Assembly: GCA_964035575.1 (NCBI GenBank)
Contig: OZ037867.1
Coordinates: forward strand, 310,001 to 374,000
DNA length: 64,000 bases
Direction: 5' to 3'
Source: Rhynchopus sp. YZ270_cl-10
Lineage: Eukaryota; Euglenozoa; Diplonemea; Diplonemida; Diplonemidae
Below the pieces are notes generated by a model. The model did no database searches and was not told where the DNA came from. It was given only the letters and a program-made list of their open reading frames with translations. Below are positions 53,691-62,892 of this stretch, one piece after another. The translations under genes were made by a program, and so were the position numbers. The first letter of the stretch is position 1, and each line of letters begins with the position of its first letter.

Positions 53691-53889
53691 GAGGGGGGAA
53701 GGGAGGAGGGGTTTTAGCTGTGGTAACAAAAAAAGAGGAAAAGAGGTCAGTATTGTTTAGTATTAGAAAGTCAATAAAAAAGACAAAAAGACAAAAAGAA
53801 GGGGGGAAAAAAGGGGGGGAGGGCAGTTGTTCTGCGAGAAACGGCACGGGAAAAAAAAGTGGCGAAAATCTGTAGAAAATAGTATTTCA

Positions 53890-53925
53890 AAAGACGAATA
53901 AACCTCACGGTATATTGCATCCTTC
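53890..53925 (-). repeat. GNRA-type hairpin copy, GTGA loop
   Basis: Minus strand: outer AAGGATG/CGTCTTT, inner AATATACC[GTGA]GGTTTATT with seven of eight pairs. The clearest single GNRA hairpin of the family. Confidence 0.75.
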
Positions 53926-54333
53926 AAGTGGAGGAATAAAAAGACACACAAAGAGCAAAAAGAGACAGCAAAATGGAAACAAGGAAACCCTGTGCACCCG
54001 TGGATAGGTGAGGTGTCACAGAGCTGCCAGTCCGTTTCCGTTGGTGGGTTTCCTCATTTCGCAACACAAAAAAAAAAATCACTCAAAACAGAAAACAGAA
54101 ATAACAAGAAGGACAAGAGGCAGGGAGTGCGGTAGAAAAGGGGGCAGCAGAAGCCAGGAGGGGGAAGGCAAGCAAGTTAGAGTGTTTGGCTCGCCCACCC
54201 CCACCAGCCTCAACGAAGTGTCAACAAATCACACCACACAAACGAACAAAAAAAGGTAGGTAAAACGTGCTGAAACGCAGCTCGGTCAAAAAAGAGAAAA
54301 GAAAAAAAGAAGAAAAAGAAGAAAGGTTGGTAC

Positions 54334-54368
54334 GATGACCTCAGCCTTACGTGCTCTGGGCAGTCATC
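54334..54368 (-). repeat. GNRA-type hairpin copy, GTAA loop
   Basis: Minus strand: GATGAC/GTCATC outer, AGC-A-C[GTAA]G-GCT apical, then TACCAACCTTTCTTC and a long pyrimidine tract. Confidence 0.7.
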
Positions 54369-54559
54369 TAAAGAAGAAGGGTTGTTGATACATTTAAAGG
54401 AAACTGGACAAAAACCACGAAACACGCGCATGTGTGGCGCACGTGTCGCAGTGCTCGTCTCTAGTGATGATTAGTTCGTGTTCTCAAGAAGGGGTACAAG
54501 CAGGGCGGGATATGTTGTGGAGGGATGAGAGTGAGGGCAGCTGCACACACAGACCTACA

Positions 54560-57157
54560 TCATATTCTGTCGTGGAAGTCTGCAAAGACCGGCGGCACGT
54601 CGCTGCTGAGGCCCTTGCGCACCCGGGTGGACCGCACAAGGGCGGCTGCCTTCGTCCCAGCCTCAACCGGGTTCCCGGGGTACACATCCCAGTGGTCAAA
54701 CACACACTGCGGGAAGGCCTGTCCACTCGTCGCCGCACGCAGGGCTGCAGTGAACCCAAACGACTCGGACACAGGGAGGTACGCCTGCAGGCTGTACATC
54801 GGCGTGCCTGGGCGCTGCACCTCCCCAAGCATTGTGCCTCGCCGGCGACTCAGCACCCCGTACACACCCCCAATCGCGTGCTCTACAGTCTGCACGTCAA
54901 CAAGGAACACAGGCTCCAGGAGGGCCGGCGCCGCAGCCAGGTACGCCCCAAGGTATGCCCGGCGCGACATCGGCATCACCTGTCCGTGCCCGCGGTGGAT
55001 TGTGTCGCTGTGCAGCATCATGTCCTCGAGGTTCACACGCACCCCACGCATGCGTTCCCCGCACAACGGTCCCTCCGACGTCGCCCAGTCAAACCCAGCA
55101 CTCAGGGCGTCGCGCATCTCTCCCACGTTCGCCACCGCACGCGTCCGGTCCACAACCACGTTCGGTCCAGTCCGGTCCGGCCCAAAGAACCACACCTTGC
55201 GCGCCTCCGCCAGGCCCCAGTCGAACCTGTCCGCCAGCACATGTGCACGCAGCTTCGCGTCGCCGGCAGCATGCAGGTGGTCTTCACACGCCTCGATGCC
55301 TGCACACAGCTCCGCCCCAAGCGGCTCTGCCGTGCAGTACACACGGTTGTGGCGGTTCGCCGACACCGCAAGACACGTGCGCGCACTCGTCTCCATCACC
55401 GTCTCCCGCAGCGACACCACAGGCTCGCTCACCTTCAGCTTCGCCCCAGCCATAAAGTCTTCCTCCAGGTCCTTCAGGCAGATCTCCAGGTGCAGCTCCC
55501 CGGCACCGGCCACAATGTGTTCCCCGGTCTCCTCTGTGGTGCACTGCACAAGCGGGTCTGCCTTCGCCAGGCGCTTCAGCCCCTCCACCAGCTTCGGCAG
55601 GTCGGCCGCCACCACAGTGTCCACTGCCACCCGCACCACAGGCGACACACTGTACTTCATGTCGCGCAGCGGGTGGCAGTCTGCATTCTCCGCCTCCGTC
55701 AGCGTCGCCGACTTCACAATGCACCCGTCCACACCCACAAGCCCAACCACGTTCCCGCAGGGCACACCGTCCTCCATAGACTCCATGTGCTTCCCCATCA
55801 TCAGCAGCGTCCGCTGCACCCCCTTCACAGACAGGTCCTGCTTCTTCCCCATCTCGTAGTTCGGCCCCATGATGCGGCACTTCTGCCCAGTCCGCACACG
55901 TCCCGAGAACACCCGCCCAAAGGCAATGAACTTCCCCTCGGTCGACGGGATCATCTTCGACACGTACATCACAAGGGGTCCTGCTGGGTCGCAGTCCCGC
56001 ACACCGGCAAAGTACCTGTCCTCCAGCACCACTTCCCCTGCGTCTGCGTCTGTCGTGTCAGGGTCCTTCCCAGTGTACAGCTGTGCCGCACGGTACCGCT
56101 GTGCCGTCTTCGGCGACGGGAGCTTCGTGACAATCATCTGCAGCAGTGCGTCGGACGCAGGGAGGAACTTCCGCATCACACACTTCAGCAACGCCTTGTG
56201 CGTCAGCGCACGCTCGTCCCCCTTCAGCGTGATGTTCAGGCCCTGCAGCATCTTCTCCAGCTTCGCTGTCTTCCCGTTCATCACAGCATCAAACACGTTC
56301 CGGATGGGCTCCATGCAGAACTGGCAGAACGCACGCTGCTGCTGCTTCCCGCCGCTGCCCGCAGCCCCAGCCCCACTCACCCACTTCTTCCGTTCCGCAT
56401 CGAAGAAGTTGTCGCCCCACAGCCGCTCCACCATGCGGCCCTCGTCCACCCCAAACTTTGCAGCGTACCGACGTGCAAACTGGTGCAGCGTGAACGCCCA
56501 GGCCTGCAGACCGCTCCCGAACCCAACTGTCCCGTCGACGGGGCTCACCTGCACGTCCCCAAGCACAGCGTCGTTGTACGTCGCCACCACCACATTCACA
56601 GACTCAATCGTCCTGTGGAAGGCCTGGTACGCCTCCTCCGGGTCCAGCTGCAGCTCCAGCAGCGCACGGTCCACCTTGTTCACGAAGAGCACAGGCTTGA
56701 TGCGCTCCGCAAGTGCCTGCCGCAGCACAGTCTCCGTCTGCACACACACACCCTCAACGCAGTCGACCACCACAAGCGCACCGTCCGTCACACGCAGCGC
56801 CGCAGTCACCTCGCTCGAGAAGTCAACGTGCCCGGGCGAGTCAATCACATTCACAAGCACGTCCCGGCACGCACTCCCGGTCGCTGCCAGCAGCGCCGTG
56901 TCGTCAACAAGCGTCTCCGCCACACGGTACTGCAGCGACACGGATGTCGACTTGATGGTGATGCAGCGCTGCTGCTCGTCCTTCCGTGTGTCTGTCCCGC
57001 GTGCGTCCCCGGGGCTTGCGATCAACCCCGCTGCGTGCAGGAGAGAGTCTGTCAGCGTCGACTTCCCGTGGTCCACGTGTGCGATCACACTCAGGTTCCG
57101 GATCTGCTCGGGGCGGTCCATCATCGCCCGCACATCCCGCATTGTGAAGTTCACCAT
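54560..57157 (-). CDS. EEF2: Translation elongation factor 2
   Basis: An 865-residue GTPase that moves the ribosome along mRNA. The N-terminus MVNFTMRDVRAMM matches the family, so the start is 57157 rather than two codons upstream. G-domain motifs: AHVDHGKST (P-loop), TRKDEQQRCITIKST (switch I), DSPGHVDFSSE (switch II), NKVDRALLEL (NKxD). Domain II-III words MYVSKMIPSTEGKFIAFGRVFSG and GAGELHLEICLKDLEED are present, as is the ending FDHWDVYPGNPVEAGTKAA followed by VRKGL. The diphthamide loop reads TIHRGHGQ. The modified His is kept, but a glycine three residues after it is His here, where nearly all EF2 read HRGGGQ. Overall it is more diverged than a typical EF2, with an extra Gly/Gln-rich insertion after KKWVSG. 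Intron-free and very GC-rich, giving a long spurious frame on the opposite strand. Confidence 0.95.
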   Translation of the reverse strand: MVNFTMRDVRAMMDRPEQIRNLSVIAHVDHGKSTLTDSLLHAAGLIASPGDARGTDTRKDEQQRCITIKSTSVSLQYRVAETLVDDTALLAATGSACRDVLVNVIDSPGHVDFSSEVTAALRVTDGALVVVDCVEGVCVQTETVLRQALAERIKPVLFVNKVDRALLELQLDPEEAYQAFHRTIESVNVVVATYNDAVLGDVQVSPVDGTVGFGSGLQAWAFTLHQFARRYAAKFGVDEGRMVERLWGDNFFDAERKKWVSGAGAAGSGGKQQQRAFCQFCMEPIRNVFDAVMNGKTAKLEKMLQGLNITLKGDERALTHKALLKCVMRKFLPASDALLQMIVTKLPSPKTAQRYRAAQLYTGKDPDTTDADAGEVVLEDRYFAGVRDCDPAGPLVMYVSKMIPSTEGKFIAFGRVFSGRVRTGQKCRIMGPNYEMGKKQDLSVKGVQRTLLMMGKHMESMEDGVPCGNVVGLVGVDGCIVKSATLTEAENADCHPLRDMKYSVSPVVRVAVDTVVAADLPKLVEGLKRLAKADPLVQCTTEETGEHIVAGAGELHLEICLKDLEEDFMAGAKLKVSEPVVSLRETVMETSARTCLAVSANRHNRVYCTAEPLGAELCAGIEACEDHLHAAGDAKLRAHVLADRFDWGLAEARKVWFFGPDRTGPNVVVDRTRAVANVGEMRDALSAGFDWATSEGPLCGERMRGVRVNLEDMMLHSDTIHRGHGQVMPMSRRAYLGAYLAAAPALLEPVFLVDVQTVEHAIGGVYGVLSRRRGTMLGEVQRPGTPMYSLQAYLPVSESFGFTAALRAATSGQAFPQCVFDHWDVYPGNPVEAGTKAAALVRSTRVRKGLSSDVPPVFADFHDRI

Positions 57158-58447
57158 ACGCACAGCACGCCCCTCACACGGTGTGCGGCAAGAAGAGGCT
57201 CTTTTGTTGTCTTGTGTGTAGGGTGTCTTTTTGGTTTTCTTTTTCGTGTCTGTTGTTGTTGGTGTTGTTGGGGCTTTGAAGGGGCGAGTATGAAGGTGAG
57301 ACCAGGAAAGAGAGAGAGAGGTCTTTTTGTGTTAGAAACTGTTTGGCTTTATTTGTCCCTTTTTTTTAGGAAGGAGTCCTTATTTTTTTTGTTTTTTTTT
57401 ATGCTGACAACAACGAAACTCTGTTGTTGTATATTTTTCAATAATACACCAGGATACAACTAACTACCTCACTCCACTGCCCCACGTTTTCTTTTCTTTT
57501 TTTTTTCTTCTTTTTGCGCGCGAGAATTGGAGAAGACGGGGAAAAAAAAACTTTGCCGGCTCAACTAAAGCCCTTCATTGCTAAGTCACTTTAAAAAACA
57601 AAGAGAAATTGTGAAAATGCCTTCACCTACATCGCATGACACAGACACTAGGAAAAAATAAGAAATGGCCCAATAATAGGCAGCAAATATGCCTTTACGA
57701 TGGAAGAGAAATTGCAGAGAATCAGGAAAGAGCAGGGACACATGAAAGGGAAGGGACAATAGTAGACAGTCTCAATGTCACACAAGGTGGCAACCACTTT
57801 GGTTTCGTAAGTTGGGTATGGGGTCAGAGTCACAGCACAACTTCGCAGTTTTTTTTGTTTTTATATGACACAGAACGTCATGAATGCGCACACTTTCAAT
57901 TCAGGTGAACAGAAAGCATTTAGAAGAATACTCGTATTGGGTTTTGTGCTGGAAGAAGGAAAAAAAAGAAAGAATTTCAGAGAAGTGCATTAGTAAAAAA
58001 GCCTCAGAAAAGAAAATGTCAAAAGATAAAGGTTGATACTAAGCCTCTGTGCATAGGGTCACCTTTAGAAAAATCTAATAAAGAGCGGATGAAAATGTGA
58101 AAATCAGACGTAAAATGTATAATATCACCAGAGACATGATCTGATGTGAGACCACATTTTCCCTCATTTCCACCAAATCGACAATATAAAAAAAATCACA
58201 CATTATGTTGCAGGTACTGAGGGCACACACATACACACACCCTCCTTGTTTTGAACACACAACAAGTGAACAATAGAATGGAGACAGCAGTCGATAAGAT
58301 GGGGAGTGGAAATTTTAGAATCTGGGATGTTTTTTTTGTAACTGATTTGTCTTTCTCTCTGAACACATTTCTTTTTTGTAAGCAACGCAGCGTTTTTTGC
58401 CGCATGGAACACATGATCTCCTCCTCCTCGCAAGAGACCATCCGGGG
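57158..58447. other. Spacer upstream of EF2
   Basis: No gene. EF2 leader, AT-rich sequence, a partial hairpin copy near 57557-57594, and a hairpin at 58028-58066. Confidence 0.5.
58028..58066 (-). repeat. Hairpin-family copy with paired stem change
   Basis: Minus strand: AAAGGTGA/TCAACCTTT outer stem with one bulge. AGGT/ACCT replaces AGAT/ATCT, so pairing is kept. Loop region GCACAGAGGC. Confidence 0.6.
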
Positions 58448-59990
58448 TTACGCTGTGTCCTCCTCCTGTACACCCAACGGGTCAAACCGGGGTGTGGACC
58501 CCACCGACCCAGGTGCACTGTACTCATGCGACATCCCAGAGCTGGCTGTCATGTTCAGGTTCATCCGACTCATGAAGGAGCTTGTGTTGCCCTTTGGAGA
58601 CTCTCTGTTGGGTGGTCGTGTTGTTGTGGTGGTTTTTTGATAATATTATATTGAAGCCAACTCTATGAGGAAACCTAAGCCACCCTAATGAAATACACTA
58701 CACAAAAACTTGAAACCTTTTAATTTCCCACAAAAAAAAAAGTTTTTCGTTGATTGCTCAATTACCCTGTTTGAGGGGTGATTGGCGACCGTATCTGAGG
58801 AACTATTTCTCCTTTAAGCTACGCTTGTAGGAATAAAAAAAAAAAAAAACATACAAACTCAATGACAACGGATTCATCGCAAGGTCTGTCTCCTTCACCT
58901 CCCCTGCTCTGTACGCCAACACCGCCCGCACTGCCTTCGGCAACGTTAACGTGGTATGAATCACATTCGCGCCAAGAAGAGGGGCCAGACCGTGCGCGAA
59001 GTCTGCCGGACCTTCTGGACCTTTACCTCCCAACTCCTGCGGGTAATCACACGCAGGGACGAAGACGTAGGCTACACTATCATAACAGAGGTGTGACGAG
59101 AGTGTCTTGGATGGGTCAAACTGGCCATCTTCTGATATACCCCCATCATGCTGGCTTGCGTATACAACACGAATACTGGTATACCCCTCCGGCACCCCGT
59201 CACTGATATGCGCAATCCGCCTCATACCCCCCACAGGACTCCCCAGCACCCCCTTCTCCTCAAGCATCACCTCTCTGCACCCATACCCTTTCATCGCCTG
59301 CCCCAACCCTTCCTGCAGCTTCCTCGCAAACCCTTCCCGGTCTTGCGACGCGAGCACCGAGCCTGCTTGGATGATAATCACACAATTGTCCTTCCCCCCA
59401 CTGTCCCCCTCCTCCTCCACCGCACCCTCACGATCTGTGGGAGGTAGATTGGGAGATATTGAGGGGGACACATACGATTCCTTCTCAGCCTCCTCCTCCT
59501 CCTCCTCCTTCCCCTCCGTTACCACCTCTCCCTTAAGGAGTGGAGTCATGGATAGATACGTTGCGACGCATGATGCCAACCACAACAGCGATCTCCGTTC
59601 ACCAAACAACGCACTAAACAACCCGGTCAACGAATCCGCCCATTGCAGGTCGCCAGACATATAAAGGGTTTGGGTGTATTTCCATGAGGGGATTCCTGCC
59701 TTATCCTTGACAGACGCCCAGAAACTTTCGAACCCTTCCTCCGCTACTCTCGGGGCAACTACCGCAAAGACGGACACCCCAGCCAACACAGGGGCCCAGT
59801 TGTATTGGCCCTCCCACCTCGCCGGCCCGCTGTCGCTGCAGCTCTCCAACTCCTGGTCGTCCGTCGGCTCCTTCGTCTCTTCAACGCTAGGCGGCACAAC
59901 GTACAATGCCCCCCAGCTTGGGATGTACACCCGGTACTCCATCAGACCCTTTAAGGTGACGACCGCATCCTCCAATGTGGTGCCTTTCAT
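58448..59990 (-). CDS. Unknown protein, two exons
   Basis: Exon 1 is 59990-58855 and exon 2 is 58604-58448. The join is phase 2 and stays open to a stop, giving 430 residues. No family recognised. The first 150 residues have mixed alpha/beta character (LKGLMEYRVYIPSWGALYVV; APVLAGVSVFAVVAP; SLLWLASCVATYLSM, a possible membrane-touching helix). A low-complexity acidic stretch (about residues 175-225) follows, then a second globular part beginning DNCVIIIQAGSVLAS and including AYVFVPACDYPQELG. Exon 2 is Ser/Met/Pro-rich and probably disordered. The methionine at 59990 follows a C-rich tract ending in CCCAA. The gene lies about 95 bases downstream of the transposon-like element at 60085-61199. 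Confidence 0.72.
58605..58854 (-). other. Spliceosomal intron, 250 bases, in the unknown gene
   Basis: Donor GAGTTT|GTATGTTTTT, acceptor ACCACCCAACAG|AGAGTCTCC. The acceptor is nearly the same as the acyl-CoA synthetase intron (ACCACCCAACAG in both), and both donors read GTATGTTTT. Exon 2 lies in GC-richer, codon-like sequence. Confidence 0.72.
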
Positions 59991-60084
59991 TTGGGGGGAG
60001 GGGGAGGGGGAAGGGGAGGAGGAGGGGGTGTGTGTAAAGTGTGGAGGGGGGGGCTCAGTGATGATAAAATACAGCTCCAATCCT

Positions 60085-61199
60085 CAAAAAATACAAAAAA
60101 TACAAAAAATACAAAAAATACAAAAAATACAAATAATACAAAAAATACACCAAAAAATACATCAAAAAATACACATAAAATACACACGGGTAAACATACA
60201 CGTTCCAAGAGCCGTGTTCCGCCGTGTAGCAGAGAAATCGCAAAAAACAACAAAAATATGCCTACATTTTCTCATAATACACACACACTACAAAAAAAAA
60301 CACCCTAATCCCACTCACTGTCGTCTTCGTCTTCGTCGAGAGCCATATGCTCAACGAGGTTCACTTCCCCACCACCACCCCGCCATCAACATCAATAAGA
60401 GCCTCACGGGCTGCTTGCCGTTCCATCTCTTCGACATCCCACCAATCCTGACCATCATCTGCACTCTTCTTTTTTTTCAGTGCGCGGTTAACAACTGCAA
60501 GTTGGAACGCTTTCTTCGCAAGGAGGCGAGTGCGATTCCCCGATTGCATCTAACCGGTCGTGGAAAAAATATCTCCACGCCAGCTGTGCTTGCAGGTATG
60601 CCAGTGAGGGTTCTTGCAAGTTCCGCAAGAACCGACCCTGTCGTGCCTGCTGTTCCCCACCAAAACTGTGCGGTCCTGCACTTGGTGCGGGTCCGAGTTG
60701 ATTCACTGTGGCACCAGCCCTGACTCGTGCTTCCCTGGGGGAATTCGTGCAGATGCACAAATGCATCTTGGTCCGGGTCCCTGTAGGTGGCACCATGGTG
60801 TCACAGTGCAGGCACTGCAGAGCGGGCTTCTGCTCCTTCATCACTTCTCTAAAGTGAACCCGACTCCAGCAAGGCTTCCTTCCGGGCATGGTTTTTGATA
60901 ATTTTTTGTATGAGTCTGTTGTTTTGTGATGACTAAAGACCGGGGGAAGTTAGATTTTTATGAGAAGTACAAAATAAACAGTGCTGGGGCCTTATTCTTG
61001 CCCAACCAGCCAGGAACACAGCTCTTGGGCCGTAGTCCAGGACGCCCGACTGAGGCCAGGCAATAACCTAAGTGTTAAGGATGGCGGGCATATTTACCAC
61101 TCCACCTTCACCTAGTGTAGACCGTGTGTATTTTATGTGTATTTTTTGATGTATTTTTTGGGTGTATTTTATTTGTATTATTTTATATTTTTTGTATTT
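60085..61199. mobile_element. Terminal-inverted-repeat element enclosing a BED-finger gene remnant
   Basis: Left arm 60085-60187 and right arm 61122-61199 are inverted copies. Both are built from AAAAAATACA repeats and end inward with ATACATCAAAAAATACAC followed by ATAAAATACACACGG; about 47 bases match almost perfectly. Between them is a minus-strand BED-type zinc-finger frame. A further AAAATACA palindrome lies at 61270-61345. The arrangement suits a hAT-like or related DNA transposon. I could not identify a target duplication, and no catalytic core is present. Confidence 0.65.
60305..60889 (-). pseudogene. BED-type zinc-finger transposase-like remnant
   Basis: Begins MPGRKPCWSRVHFREVMKE at 60889, with a BED-style Cys/His set (LQCLHCDTM ... 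HLCICTNS). The reading continues to about 60540 (AYLQAQLAWRYFFHDRLDAIG). There the protein-like reading changes frame at a GGGG run and continues as NRTRLLAKKAFQLAVVNRAL, and changes again near 60375 to end in an acidic tail EDEDDSEWD and stop at 60305. With two frame changes it is probably inactive, though a base-calling error in the G runs cannot be excluded. BED fingers are common in hAT transposases and in host genes derived from them; the inverted repeats outside favour the former. Confidence 0.55.
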
Positions 61200-62019
61200 C
61201 CTAAAAATCCGGGGTGAATGCACAGACAAGATTTAAGAATTTTGGAAAACTGTTGTATTTAGCTGCAGAGACAGCCTGTATTTTATTGTATTTTTTGCAA
61301 TTTCAAAAAATACAAAAAATACAAATAATACAAAGTCAAAAAATACAATAAAATACAAGGCCTCCCATCACTGGGGGGGCTGTTGGAAAGTTGAAAAATA
61401 CAAAAAGCCCTCTCGTGAAACAGTGTACCATAAAATGAAGTTGATAGTGAAAAAAAAAACGCTTTAAATGTTGAAATGTACTTCGCAATACTGAAAGTCT
61501 GTGAGGGGAGGACAAATCCTCTGGGTGGGGTGGTGCATTCTAACACCGATACAACAGGTTATACGTAAAAGAGGGGGCTGGAAAAGCAAAAGAGAAAAAA
61601 GAGAATTGGCTATTTTGTTCAGTTCGCGTTGCGCTCTTTTTAAGTACCCTTTTTAAAGGGGGGTAGGCCAAAAGGCTGTCCAAAGACTATTTCTTTTTTG
61701 TATTATCCACCATGAAAAAAAAAAGAAGAAAAAAGATACGTTCGAGACACCTTCGAGGGTTAGAGAGAATATCCGAAGTTATTGGAAAAAACGATTTTTT
61801 TTTTTTTTTCTTTTCCTCCACCCAAAGCCACACATCAATCCTAGGAGGATCTACCCTTCACCCCCCACATCCCCTTCTTTCTCTGCATGCAATCGTATGG
61901 TTTTCAGAGTTTTTTTATAGACTGTGTGACCTCCAAGGGGTTCTGACGACTCAGTCTAGGGCTAGCAACTACATGCACACCTCATCCCCGAAGAGGCGTA
62001 GAAAAGATTAGATTCATAT
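61200..62019. other. Gene-free stretch
   Basis: No gene. It includes the AAAATACA palindrome at 61270-61345, a long-spacer hairpin copy at 61392-61434, and AT-rich sequence with T runs. Confidence 0.45.
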
Positions 62020-62145
62020 GGGTGCTCCTGAAATAAAAAATACCAAGTGCGCAACAACTACGCAATATAGGGTATTCCCGTATTATTTTTTTTCCGTGCA
62101 CAAAGTGCGCAACAAGTACGCAAAATGGGGTTTTCAGGAGCACCA
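62020..62145. mobile_element. 126-bp MITE with target duplication and empty site
   Basis: Inverted ends GGTGCTCCTGAAA and TTTTCAGGAGCACC are flanked by CATAT on both sides (62015-62019 and 62146-62150). The unsplit host sequence exists at 42597-42672 with a single CATAT. Inside are two direct copies of AAGTGCGCAACAA.TACGCAA and a GGGTATTCCCGTATT near-palindrome. Too small to encode anything. Confidence 0.85.
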
Positions 62146-62892
62146 CATATACTTTCAGTTCACAGAATTGAAAGTATTTGAGAGGGTCAACACAATGCAC
62201 CCTTTCTTTTTTTTGGTTTGTTTAATAGAGATACCACACAACAACAATCACCCGAAGACGGGGTTTGGTGCACAACCGTACAGTCAGGTGTCCCCTCCCC
62301 TCCCCTCCCCTCCCCTCCTACCCCCTCTCTACATGGCACAAAACATAGTGTGCGGAGCGTTGAGTCGAAGGGGAAAAAAACACACTTTTTTTGGGGTAGT
62401 GGTTACCCCACCAGAGAGAGAAATAGCGTTGTCAAAAGAAGAAAAGTTTATAAGATGATCCTAAGCCTCTCGAGATTAGTCACCTTAAAGGAAGAGAAGA
62501 TGAACCTAAGCCGTGCAATAAAAGAAATGTGACTTATAAATACAAAATCATGTACTAAAGAAAAATCCCACCTCTCTTAGGACGACAGAATGCCTTCAGC
62601 TGGCACTGACACAAACCCCTACAAGGAGTAGATCGGCCCGCTTTCCCCCCCCCCAAAAAAAAAACTCCCCCTTCCAAAAAAAACCAAAAAAAAAAAAATC
62701 ATTCTCCTCTACATCTCACCCATTAAGAGCAGTTTGGCAGTGCACTCCTCCCCTCATTCCCCATTCCTTTTCCCCTCCCTCCTCCTCCTCCACCTCCTCC
62801 GCCTCCTCCAAGGACATTCGCTGCACGGTTCAAAAACCATTTCCCTTTTTTCCTCGAGACTTCCCCCCTCCCCCTCCCCCCCATTTTTCCCT
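62146..62892. other. Spacer after the otubain gene
   Basis: No gene. Right half of the repeat split by the MITE (to about 62213), a CCCCTCCCCT tandem at 62288-62320, a hairpin at 62452-62486 with a partial copy behind it, and pyrimidine-rich sequence to 62890. Confidence 0.5.
62452..62486 (-). repeat. GNRA-type hairpin copy
   Basis: Minus strand: AAGGTGA/TCATCTT outer, CTAA/TTAG inner, apical C[GAGA]G, then TATAAACTTTTCTTCTTTT. Closest to the family consensus. Confidence 0.75.

Larger units (their letters stand above)
53625..54559. other. Spacer between the alanine-rich gene and EF2
   Basis: No gene. A purine-rich plus strand (pyrimidine tract in gene sense) lies up to 53740. Hairpins at 53890-53925 and 54334-54368. 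Confidence 0.5.

Noticed and set aside
54434-57463. A 1009-codon open frame on the plus strand opposite EF2
   Set aside because: It mirrors a GC-rich EF2 gene codon for codon and its peptide is Arg/His/Val low-complexity text with no domain. An antisense artefact.
60980-61100. Possible structured RNA or tRNA in a GC-richer stretch
   Set aside because: Local pairs exist but no known fold was recognised, and the stretch lies within the BED-finger element.
2066-62486. Hairpins as a CRISPR array or as intrinsic terminators
   Set aside because: Copies are scattered over 60 kb with irregular spacing and variable stems, in a eukaryotic genome with introns.
2066-62486. Hairpins as pieces of 28S rRNA, because ACGAGAGG equals the sarcin-ricin loop core
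   Set aside because: Only the eight-base loop word agrees; flanking sequence does not follow rRNA. The likeness is explained by a GNRA loop closed by C-G.
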